A stretch of DNA of 64,000 bases from positions 130,576,703 to 130,640,702 of the forward strand of contig NC_085137.1 of assembly GCF_035046485.1 (NCBI RefSeq), given 5' to 3'. Positions 31,331 to 42,040 of the stretch are shown in pieces (the first letter of the stretch is position 1; every line of letters begins with the position of its first letter). The notes under the pieces are model-generated. The model was not told the DNA's origin. It made no database searches and worked only from the letters and a program-made list of their open reading frames with translations. The translations under genes were made by a program, and so were the position numbers. The DNA is from Aedes albopictus. Lineage: Eukaryota > Arthropoda > Insecta > Diptera > Culicidae.

Positions 31331-32370
31331 GTTGTAGCAACGCAAAACCAATTTGTTAAAAAATATGCAAATGTTTTTCAAAAACAGCAAAATCAGTATC
31401 AAAGTCATACGAATATCCTTTGTTGCGCGCTGGTCACACTGGGTAGGAAAAACAGGATCACGACTGGATTTTTTTTGTCCGGAACTAGTTCTGATTACAA
31501 ATCAAAGATTTTCATTTATGTTGCTTGGACCGTTATTATCGAAGAAAAACCATCAAATCGTACTCTACATGTTGACGTTGAATCATAACTCTTCCACAAA
31601 TCAAGTATGTAATGTCTTTATAAGAAAATCGTAGAATCAATTCAATGTTATCCCAAGAAACAATCGTTCCTTCAAGAAATGTTTCTCAAAGCCAGCGTTG
31701 TTCTACTTCTTCTTCTCTATGGCTCGACGTCCTTACTGGGACTTGGCCTGCCTCTCTTCAACTTAGTGTTCTTTGAGCACTTTCACAGTTATTAATTGAA
31801 GGGCTTATTTTGCCTGCCATTGCATGAATTTGTATATTCCCGAGCAGAGGAGAATAGCAAATTAATAACTACGAAATCATATAACCTGTTTTAATATCTT
31901 GTTTCGTTATTATTAAATTATCAAGGCAGAGCTTTTCCATAACAAATTTTGTTGGACAATTCATTTTGTTATAATCAAGCTATTGAAATACATTCACTAC
32001 AATACATTTCAACAACATATTTTGTTGAAGTACATGTTTTGCTATTGTTTTGCTGTTGATCAACTTATCGACAATAGCACAACAGTAACAAGTTTGGAAA
32101 TCAAAGCAACAATAGGTACCGTAATCCGGGGTAACATTGATCAGAATTTCCTTTCTTTCTTGAATAATTCTCTTGTTAAAGCAAACGTTACATGTTTTAT
32201 ATTTTTAAAACAAGTACTGGCCCTCTGAGTATGTGTTAAGCTACTCGAAAAAGTATTGCATAACTTTAAAACATGTTTAAATAGGTTTTTTAATCTAATT
32301 TTTGATTGTGTTGATTTGGGGTAACATTGATCATGTCAGTGATCAATGATCATTTGTGTTGAAAATACCC

Positions 32371-33119
32371 TGTTGTATCTCGCACCGACAGCGGTGCAAA
32401 CGCTGTTCAACCACGTTCCACGTTGTAAGGATCAACTCGTCAGCCCGACGACACGGTAGGCACCGTACGTGCAGCATCCAGCGCACTGCGGTGCGCGGCA
32501 ATAGAATTTAATTGAATTATATTTTGTTCATCTCCGTACTGTGTCGCCTATAAAAGGCGACAGCATTTTGTATTGTAGCTACCTATAAGTTTCTCGTTTC
32601 CCCATCGAGCAGACACGCCGTCTGTCTCGATGGCAAATATATAGTTAAAATCCAATAGTTTGGAATCAGTTGTTTTCGTCGCCTGGATCCCTCCTCTCCT
32701 TACCACACAACGTTGGGTCCGAACCCGGACGAAACATGGTGCCGTGACCAGGATTGATCGCCAAGTGCGGTCTCGAACCGACACTCCCAAAACCGGTCGC
32801 CAAGGAGCGACCACGGATCATTCCATTCCGACGGGACCCCAAGCCAAGACGATGAAGACAACGGACCATCCATCCATCCTCCGGACAGGCATGTCCATTC
32901 AAGAGCTCATCCAAGCAAAACCTGGACCGGCGTGTCCATTCCACGGATCGGTGAATCCTCCTTACAGACCAGTGCAATTTCCATCCGCATCCGTATCCAA
33001 TTCCGGACCGGCGTTTCCAAATCATCAACCAAAAGTTTCGAAGTCGTTTGTTCTTCGTCGCCGCCTGGAGTCCCCCCCCCCCCCCCCCCCCTCCAATCCA
33101 CACAACCCTAGACGAAACA
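32371..33119 (+). mobile_element. Internally deleted LTR retrotransposon (TRIM-like, BEL/Pao-like leader)
   Basis: TACCC occurs immediately before (32366-32370) and after (33120-33124) as a 5-bp target duplication. The left LTR runs from TGTTGTATCTCGCACC to CCGGACGAAACA (32371-32736). It has a TATAAAA box at 32549-32555 and is followed by a primer-binding-site-like TGGTGCCGTGACC at 32737. The right end (33040-33119) repeats the LTR 3' end (TTCGTCGCC, TGGAGTCC, CACACAACC, GACGAAACA). Most of the 3' LTR and the whole coding region are missing. A C run occupies 33071-33091. Assignment to BEL/Pao is by the leader sequence and is tentative. Confidence 0.78.
32549..32555 (+). promoter_or_regulatory. 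TATA box of the LTR
   Basis: TATAAAA within CGCCTATAAAAGGCGAC, itself a small palindrome, about 180 bp before the LTR end. It is consistent with the U3/R boundary of an LTR promoter. Confidence 0.55.
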
Positions 33120-33689
33120 TACCCTTACTTACTAAATTCGGGGTCGCTGATCTCGAATATGTTGTTCAAATTCTTACAAATTATGTACTTGTTAAGTTAT
33201 TTTAGGATTAAAATCCTCTAAACCACGAATAACGCCTAAAAGTAGGCAATGGCTTAAGGAATTGATAGCCGACTTTTAATAAATCGTATATTTTACTAAA
33301 AAATAGCATTTTCATAAAAGTTTCGTTTATTAAATCCAACTCTAGGATATCATATTGAAGTAATATAGTGATTTCGAGCCTCATATTGTATCTAGTATTC
33401 ACGCCAAGCATGAATGTTTGACAATGTATCTCATTACGTTACGAATCAAAGTTATGGAAAAATCGATTTAATTCAATGTTTATGAAATTCAATTTTCATA
33501 AATTGCATGTCATTTAATAGCAAAATGATAGCAGATTACAATATGCCATTCCATAGCAGAAACTGATTCAATGTAAAATGTTTGTTTGAACATTTCATGA
33601 GGTGGGTCAAGCCGATCAATGTTACCCCGGATTACGGTACGACAAATATGATCTGTCCTTTGTTTTGTTTTATTTTTGTAATCAGTTAA

Positions 33690-33895
33690 GAAGGAAATTT
33701 CTGAACAAATCCTCTGTAGTATTCCTTAAATAATAATCGGAAAAACACATAAAAGTTATGGAGGAGCCTTTCGATAAATCCTTGGAGAAGTCTTCAAAAG
33801 AACTCCTGCAGAATCTTCTTAGAAACTCCAAAAGCTGTTCTGCTAAGCAATTATTAAAATTCTTGGCAGATTCTTTTGAATAACTTCCGGACAAT
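33690..33895. repeat. 12-bp degenerate satellite fragment
   Basis: GATAAATCCTTGGAGAAGTC, AGAACTCCTGCAG and related units fall on the 12-base pattern. The minus-strand open frame here is a by-product. Confidence 0.5.
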
Positions 33896-34812
33896 TTATA
33901 ACAAATTTTGCTCTTCAATTATTATCAATAACAAATTGATATCAAAATTTGTTATTGAAATATTTTCCGAATTCACTGTTATTACGTTGTTATTGAAACT
34001 AAAAAGACAAGTTATTCATATGGTCTTCCAAGCACATTTTTTTGTTATGATGTTTGTGATTTTGCCGCTTATGACAGACAAGTTTATAACATAATATTTT
34101 ATGTTAATAACTTAAAAATAATCGATTCTATTATTCAGATATTTTGCCCAAATAACACAGCTTCTTATGCTTCTGTTATTCCCTTCTGCTCGGGTTGTGA
34201 GGCAAGTACAATGATACGCTATGCCCAGGGAGTCGAGAAATTTTTCCCGACCGGAACGGGATCGAACCCGCCGTCTCCGGATTGGCGATCCATAGCATTA
34301 TCCACTAGGCTAACTGGAACGTTGTTAAACTATAAGTTGAATTATATTTGATTTAGTTAGAATAAAACTGCACCTTAACTCTTCTACGCCCAAAAATGAG
34401 AATTTATTCAATTACAATCGGTCATGACATTTATGTTTATTCAACGATCATACCTCGGTTGTGCAGCTGTAATTCGATGCCTAAACCATCAGCTATTTAA
34501 TCATCACATTATAAACTCTTTTTCAACCTTTCTTAAACAGAGTTACATGACCTTCGTTGTTCAATCGCTTACGAAAAGACGTTAAAATCACTATTGCGGA
34601 ATAAAAGTTGGGCTCACAATAACAAGTTTTCTTCGTCAATTATTCCATCATTATGCATTCAAAACATGCTAAACATTATGCTTCCTGTAACATTGAATGG
34701 ATTTCATTTCTAATAATAGATTTGATTGAATAAAGGTTGCCAAACAATTTTCTTAAATGTTGTTTAAATATCACTATTCCAATAAATTAGCAAAATTAAA
34801 TCATTTTTTTTT

Positions 34813-35052
34813 CGAATAAGTGTAATCAGTTTCGTACCTTTTAATTTCGCCCTAATTGCTTATCCTTTGACAGATACGTGTATTTCGACTACCACTTGTA
34901 ATCTTCCTCAGTGTCAGTTATTGTCTGTTATCCCCTGGAGTGGATAACTGATACTGAGGAAGATTACAAGTGGTAGTCGAAATACACGTATCTGTCAAAG
35001 GATAAGCAATTAGGGCGGAATTAAAAGGTACGAAACTGATTACATTCATTCG
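34813..35052. repeat. Foldback repeat with about 110-bp arms
   Basis: Left-arm landmarks GTAATCAGTTTCGTACCTTT, TTATCCTTTGACAGATACG and ACTACCACTTGTAATCTTCC recur as inverses in the right arm (34945-35052). Only a few mismatches separate them, around a loop near 34922-34944. A third, direct copy of one arm is at 35127-35235. Confidence 0.92.
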
Positions 35053-35071
35053 AAGAGGGTATTCTTCTTAT

Positions 35072-35121
35072 AGGGTTCGAAAAGTCGGTACAAGATATCT
35101 TGTACCGACTTTTCGAACCCT
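35072..35121. repeat. 50-bp perfect palindrome
   Basis: The first 25 bases (AGGGTTCGAAAAGTCGGTAC, then AAGAT) are exactly the reverse complement of the next 25 (ATCTTGTACCGACTTTTCGAACCCT when split after 20 bases). No spacer separates them. It lies between two copies of the arm sequence of the foldback at 34813-35052. Confidence 0.95.
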
Positions 35122-35579
35122 CTAAGCAGTGATAACTGACACTGAGGAAGATTACAAGTGGTAGTCGAAATACGCGTATCTGTCAAAGGATATAAGCAAC
35201 ATAAAAGGTACGAAACTGATTACACTCATTCAAAGACGGTACAAGATAATTTATTTTGTTCAACTTTTATTGCGGAGATTCCACCTGTTTAGACTCCTGC
35301 GCGAAAATTAGTTGCGTGGATTTTTCTTGCGTGGGCCCACAGATATAAAAAAGACCGCGTCCTGGTCAATATTTTACGCTGTGTTGTTACGTACACATTT
35401 GGTGATAATTTTGCATTGTAAACAAACATTTATAATGACCCTACGCTGAAAACCAGCCATATTATTTATTTGCGTTGGAATCTATAAATCTTTACAACTG
35501 GCAATAACTGAAATCACTCTTTTAACCTATAACTACGCATTTTCATCAAATTTTAATGAACAACCTAGGAAACAAACTT

Positions 35580-35650
35580 ACACTCTTGGCAAGGTTTGAA
35601 CTCAGGATCAGTTGATTTATAGGCATCTGCATCTGCTCTACTCCAATCAT
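35580..35650 (-). other. tRNA-like relic
   Basis: On the minus strand GGAGTAGAGCAGATGCAGATG and CTGAGTTCAAACCTTGCC suggest degraded A and B boxes at tRNA spacing. It is too divergent for a gene call. Confidence 0.35.
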
Positions 35651-36099
35651 GATTACATAGATCAGAAGTTCTTAAGCAGTATATAAAATTTGAATCCCTG
35701 ATTCGAATACATTATCGTACAAGCGTTGGTTAAACATCGCTTACGAATATTTATTCAACTAATTGTCTAGCAAACTAGCATTTATTGTGAATGTAAACGT
35801 CAACAAAGCGTCCCCAATAGGGGTTATACACAAATTATGTCACGCAAAAATCGACTATTTTCAACTCGACTATTTTTTTTCTAGGTGTAAAACTTTTACC
35901 AATTTTTCAAAAACCATATTTTTAAAATTTCATTCAAAAAAGGTTTCCTTAAAACTGAAAATCATTTTCCACCTGAAAAAAAAAATCAGGAGATACCTTG
36001 ATCCTTCCTCTAACTGTGTACGATAACCGATTTTGAAAATATTGTTTCGTTATTTAATAGAAAATCAAAAACCAAAAAGTGAGGAAATGATTCCAGTTT

Positions 36100-37305
36100 C
36101 GCCTTAAGCATTCTTTCAAACGATCTTCTAAGGATTTATTCCAAAACTTTCTCCAGGGTTTGCTTTAGAAATTACTCCAAGGACTCTTTTTAAACATATT
36201 TGTGAGATCTATTCGGGAGTTTTCTGCAGAGATTCCTATAAAAACTGCCCTAGGGGTTCCTTCACAATTTTTGAGAATTTCTTTCAGAAAATCTCTCGAG
36301 GCTTTTATTATAAATTGGACTAATAATGTCTACAGAAATATCTCCCGATTTTCCTCCAGAGATTTCTCTACAAGTTTCCCCAAGGATTATTTCGACAAAA
36401 CTTCCAAAGTTTTTTCGATAATTCTGTCATGGACCCTTTCTGAAATCCATCCTAAGATTCAACTAAAAAATCTTTCACGAGTTCCAGAAAATATCTCTCA
36501 GCGATTCTTAAAGGTATTCTTTCTATGGACTCCTTTGGAAACTCCTCGTAGATTTCTTTTAAAACATCATCCAGGAAATCCTCAGTCAGAAATTATTTTA
36601 CAAAGTCTTCTAGGAATTCCTATACACTCCAGAAATATCTCCAAGAATTCCTCAAGAAAGTCTTGTACGGATAGCTTCCAAAAATGTTGCATGCATTCCT
36701 TTAGAAAATACTTCTAGAATTCCTGTCAAAAAATCTTGCATAGATTTCAGAAGTTTTTTCAGATTTATTTTTCATAGATTTTTCCATAAATTTTTCAAAG
36801 CTCTGGATGAATGCTTTGAAAAAACCACGAACTTTCTCAAAAATACTCCATGGTTTTTTTTATACAAAATTATTCATGATTATATTAAGAATCAGAAATT
36901 CGGAACTTTTTCAATTTTTCCTCAAAAGCCATCTAAAAAAATCCCCAAGGATTGCTTTAGAAATTCTACAAAGGATTGTTAAGGAAAATCCCAAGATTTT
37001 TTCACATTCCTTTATATATTCCTTCAAGGCGCATCTCTTCCAGAAATTGCTCCAAGGGTATATTAAGAAAGTCTTACAATTCTTAAAGGTTTCTTCAGAA
37101 ATGTTTCTACAGATTCTTTCAGAAAGGATTCTTATGGAAAGGTTGAAAGACATTCTTGCAGAGATTCCTGCAGAAATTCACACAGAGATTTCATCAGAAA
37201 TTTCGACGGGTATTCCTCTATGTATTTTCTCAGATATTCCTGCAAGCGTTCCTCTAGGAAATTCTCTATGGATTCCTCCAGGAATTCACAGCTTCCAGCT
37301 GTAAT
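36100..37305. repeat. 12-bp degenerate satellite, about 1.2 kb
   Basis: The clearest register is at 37150-37290: ATTCCTGCAGAA, ATTCACACAGAG, ATTTCATCAGAA, ATTTCGACGGGT and ATTCCTCTATGT follow one another every 12 bases. Open frames of 171 and 165 codons (36202-36717 and 36807-37304) run through it. They give peptides with Ile in every fourth position, so they are artefacts of a period divisible by three. Confidence 0.85.
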
Positions 37306-37309
37306 GTCC

Positions 37310-38303
37310 TTCATCGCTTAACGGCCTTCAAAGCGCTGCTGGTTTGTGGATTTGTCGGTATTACGACTTGTACTGTATAGTAGCAACTGTTTTGTTGGTG
37401 GGACTCCTACTTGATTTGTTCAAGTTTTCACATCTTCCGGGAAATCTCCCGGAATTGGAATAGTTACTGCAGCCCCAGTGACAAGTGATTGATATCTGAA
37501 AACAGAGTTTGGTAGTTGTATGGTGCTTGTTTTGCAGCCGTGTATTAGCTTATGGTTTATATTTGACTAGCTTCCCTTTTATTCAGCGTTTACTGCTTCA
37601 ATTCAATGGTTACACAACAAAAAGCAAATGACTGAAGCTTATACAGTATGCGGCAGGAAAAAATGCAAAAGTGTTTTTCAACTTCAAACCTCATTTTCGT
37701 CCATTTGACGTTAACCAATCTATGTTTCAACGTTCCATGATCTCTAATAGGCCAGTTTTCTGAAAAGTTAATTAAAAAATTTCCCATTTTGGTCACTAAC
37801 CTTTACAGGGCGGCGCCTGAAGCTGAAGACAATCAGAATTTTCAAACCGCAGAAAAGTACACAGGTCGCTAAATTTCGTACCTGATAAAAAAAAATATAT
37901 TTGATAATATTGTAGAGAAAACTTTCTCTACAATATCATCAAATATATGTACTTATTTCATCTAGTATGTGAAATTACATGGCTCTAGTGTGGTCTGGTT
38001 GTTCATCGAATTTAAGCTAATTTTTTCACTGTTGTAGTCATATTGTTTAATGACCATTGGGTGCGCAGTTTTTTGATACCCAGGCTTACATTATCACATG
38101 TTAAACTTCAAATATGTTTATTTTTAATTTGCAGTGCAAGAATATAGACAGTGACTGATACATTGTCATGTAGAAATAGTCATATATATCCCATATTTAG
38201 AGTGTAATAGTGCCTTGAACTTTTCGCATTTTTCCCTGCCGCACCCTGTAGCGTTGAAAATGTTAGTTGGTCAGTCGTACTGGAGCCTATCGGTAGCTGG
38301 ACA
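37310..38303. other. Spacer; one short hairpin
   Basis: ATATTGTAGAGAAAACTTTC and GAAAGTTTTCTCTACAATAT overlap at 37907-37938 as an inverted repeat. The rest is AT-rich with no supported gene. Confidence 0.45.
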
Positions 38304-38607
38304 TCTATATATATAAAAATGAGTTTGAAGTCCCTTTGAGGCAACAAAACTCACGAACGGCTGAACCGATCAGGATGACTCTTGCATGTTTAGATCCGTA
38401 TTCATGGTGGCTGTGTTTATATGTAAAAAAAAGTTAGGAAAATGAAATAAAAATGTAAGAAAATAGACAAAATACTGATTTTTTTATGAGCTGAGATGAA
38501 AATCAACACGATCGAAATGAAACCAATCTAGAGTGCGGTGCTATTTTGAGCTCAACAGTTGTCAAACCACCACAAGACGGCAAGACAAAATTTGCCGGGA
38601 CAGCTAG
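38304..38607 (+). mobile_element. Non-autonomous Helitron, 304 bp
   Basis: It begins TCTATATATATAAAAATGAG and ends GCCGGGACAGCTAG. Insertion is between A and T (ACA|TC and CTAG|T), as expected for Helitrons, which make no target duplication. The weak stem GGCAA/TTGCC lies about 10 bases before CTAG. The body GGCTGAACCGATCAGGATGA resembles widespread insect Helitrons. No Rep/helicase coding is present. Confidence 0.75.
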
Positions 38608-38884
38608 TCTCTTATGAAAACAAATACTGGTGTATTGCTGTAAGATTGTTGACTCTCAGGGAAAGTTTTGTAATTACTAAACAAGTAAGTTGTGCTTCGA
38701 TTTGTGCCTCTTCCAATTCATATCGGGAGATAAATTACGTTACGCGAGTGTGTTACTTCAGCGGGAACAGCCTGGGTGATTCTGAGCCCGGTTAATATTG
38801 AATCCAGTTCGACCCGTGCTACCAAGTTGACCAAAATCAGGGAAGAGTTTTAGGGGAGCATGAGCAGCTTTCTAATGTGCCATG

Positions 38885-39500
38885 CAGGGCCGGATCTAAG
38901 GGGGGGCCGGGGGGGCCCGGGCCCCGGGCTCCCACATTTTAGGGGCCCCCACAAAAACCTTTTTTGGTCACTAACATTAGCTTTATTTTCATATTGCTCA
39001 NNNNNNNNNNNNNNNNNNNNNNNNNNNNNNNNNNNNNNNNNNNNNNNNNNNNNNNNNNNNNNNNNNNNNNNNNNNNNNNNNNNNNNNNNNNNNNNNNNNN
39101 NNNNNNNNNNNNNNNNNNNNNNNNNNNNNNNNNNNNNNNNNNNNNNNNNNNNNNNNNNNNNNNNNNNNNNNNNNNNNNNNNNNNNNNNNNNNNNNNNNNN
39201 NNNNNNNNNNNNNNNNNNNNNNNNNNNNNNNNNNNNNNNNNNNNNNNNNNNNNNNNNNNNNNNNNNNNNNNNNNNNNNNNNNNNNNNNNNNNNNNNNNNN
39301 NNNNNNNNNNNNNNNNNNNNNNNNNNNNNNNNNNNNNNNNNNNNNNNNNNNNNNNNNNNNNNNNNNNNNNNNNNNNNNNNNNNNNNNNNNNNNNNNNNNN
39401 NNNNNNNNNNNNNNNNNNNNNNNNNNNNNNNNNNNNNNNNNNNNNNNNNNNNNNNNNNNNNNNNNNNNNNNNNNNNNNNNNNNNNNNNNNNNNNNNNNNN
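38885..39500. mobile_element. G/C-run hAT-type MITE running into an assembly gap
   Basis: CAGGGCCGGATCTAAGGGGG starts the unit, and the sequence GGGGCCCGGGCCCCGGGC follows. The reverse-complement relative at 42955-43142 has the same ends. The right end of this copy is lost in the 500-N gap (39001-39500). Confidence 0.6.
39001..39500. other. Assembly gap, 500 N
   Basis: Exactly 500 undetermined bases. Open frames reported through it are meaningless. Confidence 0.99.
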
Positions 39501-39758
39501 TAACTCTACCTGACACTTTTTTTTGGTTGACAAGTGATCTGTACCTCGTCTCTTTGAGACGTCTCATTGAGACTCGCAAAGGTAATGTGATGTGCATCAA
39601 TGTTACGAGTCTCAAGCGCAGGGAATTTGCATGAGCTCAGAGCCAACTTTTCTCAAATCACATCTTGAGCCTTGTGCGTACAGATACTCTGATTGGAATC
39701 ATGGTAGACAGGATGTTCTGGGCGCTAATAAATAGCGCCCACTGTCAAATGCGAAAAC

Positions 39759-39903
39759 CACGTATGTGGCAACCCTAATCCCACCTAATGCATCTGACAG
39801 GAGCCAACATCTATCGTGTATCCACAATGGAATCCTTTGTGGATACACAAATGTGTACATACAGATGTTGGATTCTTAAAAATAGCGGCCTCGCACCCTG
39901 GTG
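39759..39903. mobile_element. 145-bp insertion with 8-bp duplication GCGAAAAC
   Basis: GCGAAAAC lies at 39751-39758 and 39904-39911, while intact family H copies have one GCGAAAAC. Ends CACGTATGTGG and CACCCTGGTG are only weakly inverted. Inside, GGATACAC/GTGTATCC and CCAACATCT/AGATGTTGG pair as a hairpin. Confidence 0.75.
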
Positions 39904-39922
39904 GCGAAAACATCAACAATTG

Positions 39923-40267
39923 GGTTTTTAAATAAGAAAAATTTATTATTTTTTTGGTTTTATACAAAAGAGCACCTTTTTCTGAACCACTATGATTTTT
40001 TTCAGATTTTTTGAACTTTATTTTGGTACCTAAAATCAATTTCAAATAGATTTTTCGAAATCACCTTTTGACAGCTGAGCAACTGCTTGACAGCTCCGCC
40101 CAGTACAAAATGCGACGAGGGGTGATTCGACAAATCGCTCCCATACAAACTTCAAACTGATTTTTAAATAGGTTCCCGAGCACCAAAATTCATGAAAATT
40201 TGGATTTCGGCTCAGTTTTGCATGCAGATTCAGAATATGTAATTATCTCAACACCGCTAAAGAAGCC
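39923..40267 (+). repeat. Dispersed repeat family F, copy 2, inserted in family H
   Basis: It corresponds in reverse to 7437-7720 (GCACCTTTTTCTGAACC, CAAAATGCGACGAGGGGTGA, GATAACTCC/ATTATCTCAACACCGCTAAA). It interrupts family H between CATCAACAATT and AATTTTTTGTTTAACG, with AATT at both junctions. Confidence 0.65.
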
Positions 40268-40299
40268 AATTTTTTGTTTAACGTTTATTTTAGTTCGTT

Positions 40300-40552
40300 C
40301 ACAGACAAACAGACGTAACACTCTGATAATTCCCATCGTACTTCGATTTAACGATCTTTTTCAAAATTTGATAGTTGGCCAACTACCCACCTGTGGCGCT
40401 CACATCGTTTTTGTTCGAGTTTGACGTTTGCTCACTACCGCCACCTAGTTGATGGTCGGCCAAACTTAGTCATTTTAGCATTGGGCGAATATGTTTCCGT
40501 GACTATGATTTGAATCGAAAAATGTTCGAAGTTTTACGTCTGTTTGTTTGTG
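40300..40552. mobile_element. 253-bp MITE with CACAGACAAACAGACG ends
   Basis: CACAGACAAACAGACGTAA and TTACGTCTGTTTGTTTGTG are inverted with one mismatch. The flanks GTTCGTT (40293-40299) and GTTTGTT (40553-40559) are a probable 7-8-bp duplication. Intact family H has a single GTTGTT/GTTTGTT there. Confidence 0.75.
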
Positions 40553-40635
40553 GTTTGTTGATAAGTTTTTGAAATCATTTTTTTCCACCTGTTATGATCA
40601 CAAAACACTTCAAACTGGCTTTATTATGCCTCTCA

Positions 40636-40951
40636 AGAAAAATCAGAATATGGCGATTATCTGCCTCTGGCTTCTGGTATTAGCGCGACAGTCACTAATC
40701 ATAAAAGCGTCACCAGATTTAAAAGTATATAATTCCACTATATGGGGTTTGACGGCAAGAACACTCATTCCACTGAGCTACTCTTGCCGTTCGTCACAAA
40801 TACATTCAAAAACATCTGTCACTTCGCGAAACCCACGTGCTTTTGTTTTTGGCGGGAACACTTTTTCTTTTGTTTTGCCTTGCGACTGTCATGCGGCGGT
40901 ATGCCTTGCGAGCGTACGACCGCCGCAGGACTCTAATAAAAGATAAGCGCG
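40636..40951. other. Unclassified insertion in family H
   Basis: It separates CTTTATT from AATATTAATGTACGG, which are contiguous in the other family H copies. No inverted ends or long gene were recognised. The 132-codon frame starting at 40548 crosses the junction and is not credible. Confidence 0.5.
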
Positions 40952-41587
40952 ACAATAATATTAATGTACGGTAATAGCGAGGGGGACGACTCTTCCAGAT
41001 ATTCTAGATTTTAAGCCAAAACCTACAAGAATTCATAATTTTTCTCATTATCTCAACGAAACTGAAGAAGTCCACGAAAATCGATTAAAATCATCAATAT
41101 CCGAAATATCCGATAAAATCGATTATAATGTTGGCATATCCATATAAAATCGAACAAAATCGACGCACATCTCTGAACAAAAATGTCAAATTTTCTTGAT
41201 TTTGTTTTGTTCTACCTGTTCTTCCGGTTGGAGCCGAGGTTGAAGCTTGTTTGAAAACAACAGCTGTTCACGAATGAGACTGTTGTTTACATAGTCTAGT
41301 CACTATTTTATTCCTCAGTATGATATTATCTTGCAAATACATCTTCTCAATAATAACATTTCCCATATTTCCGAGGTGAATCGATGTTGAATTTGGTAAT
41401 TTCAGCAATTCCAACTGCTGAGCGACCAGCTGATGGCCGACGCCTCGGTCGACGCAGCTGATTGTTTACCTGGAAGGGTTGTCAAAATTTTCGGCGTGCG
41501 ACGTCGTGACGTCGTAACATGTTAAGAGATGTTAGACGTTTTCAGCGTCAATTTTCGCCGATTTTCGAACGATTTTTTTCATTTTAC

Positions 41588-41874
41588 AGTAGACGTTCGA
41601 TAACTGCAACATGTTTACGTTTCACTTACCGAATGAAATTCGATAACTGCAACAACTGACAGATGTCACACAACTGTCAGTTGCTGCAGAATGCAATCAA
41701 TGTGCATTCGGGAAACATCGCATTGCAACAAAAGTGCATGCAAAAAACATCGCATCGTTGTTGACATTTCCTTTTGACGGATGGCGGTGCGATAACTGCA
41801 AAATTGTTGCACTTAGCGGGCTTGCAGTTAAAAAGCATTGCAGTTAAAGCGTTTGCACCGAGCGAACGTCTACT
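41588..41874. mobile_element. TA-flanked mariner-type MITE, about 287 bp
   Basis: CAGTAGACGTTCGATAACTG at the left and CGAACGTCTACTG at the right are inverted, with TA on both sides. Internal CGATAACTGCAAC repeats support a short MITE. A one-ended relative may start at 45615 (CAGTAGATGTTTCGG). Confidence 0.75.
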
Positions 41875-42040
41875 GTATTCGATTTTTCAGATATGTTCTA
41901 TTTTTACCATTTTGCTAAATATAAACCGATTTTATTTTGGAAAATGGGGGAAATCCGAAAAAATCGAACTGATGCTCAGTGTAATGAAAATAATTATGAT
42001 TAATTCAGAAAATTAGACAAAGTTACGGCTTATCGCACGG

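Larger units (their letters stand above)
32119..33638. mobile_element. TA-flanked TIR element (CCGTAATCCGGGG ends), itself interrupted by an LTR element
   Basis: CCGTAATCCGGGGTAACATT at the left and AATGTTACCCCGGATTACGG at the right are perfect inverted repeats over about 25 bp. TA lies outside on both sides (32117-32118 and 33639-33640). The subterminal motif GGGGTAACATTGATCA is repeated at 32318. Without the LTR insertion the element is about 770 bp. Confidence 0.85.
31839..34194. mobile_element. TIR element inserted in the SINE (CCCGAGCAGA ends)
   Basis: CCCGAGCAGAGGAGAATA on the left and the inverse TATTCCCTTCTGCTCGGG on the right terminate the element with few mismatches. TT flanks both sides. 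The inner parts hold palindromes such as AACAAATTTTGTT (31940-32035 and 33898-33960). It contains the TA element at 32119-33638. No transposase was seen. Confidence 0.75.
31703..34319 (-). mobile_element. Feilai-like tRNA-derived SINE, split by 2.36 kb of nested insertions
   Basis: The 5' part (34195-34319, reverse) starts GTTCCAGTTAGCCTAGTGG (A box) and has GGCGGGTTCGATCCCG (B box), then TCGACTCCCTGGGCATAGCG. The 3' part (31703-31838, reverse) continues ATACAAATTCATGCAATGGC, AGTGTTCTTTG in inverse and ends in GAAGAAGAAG. A triplet-repeat 3' end and tRNA-like head are reported features of the Aedes Feilai family; membership is inferred. CGTTGTT at 31696-31702 and 34320-34326 is the target duplication. 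Confidence 0.8.

Noticed and set aside
36202..37304. Two + strand ORFs of 171 and 165 codons
   Set aside because: They run through the 12-bp degenerate satellite. A 12-base period keeps frames open and gives Ile in every fourth position; no domain is present.
38850..39615. Long ORFs of 179-227 codons on both strands
   Set aside because: They consist mostly of undetermined residues across the 500-N gap.
40548..40946. 132-codon + strand ORF with a hydrophobic segment
   Set aside because: It crosses the border between family H DNA and an insertion, so it is not an evolutionarily coherent coding sequence.
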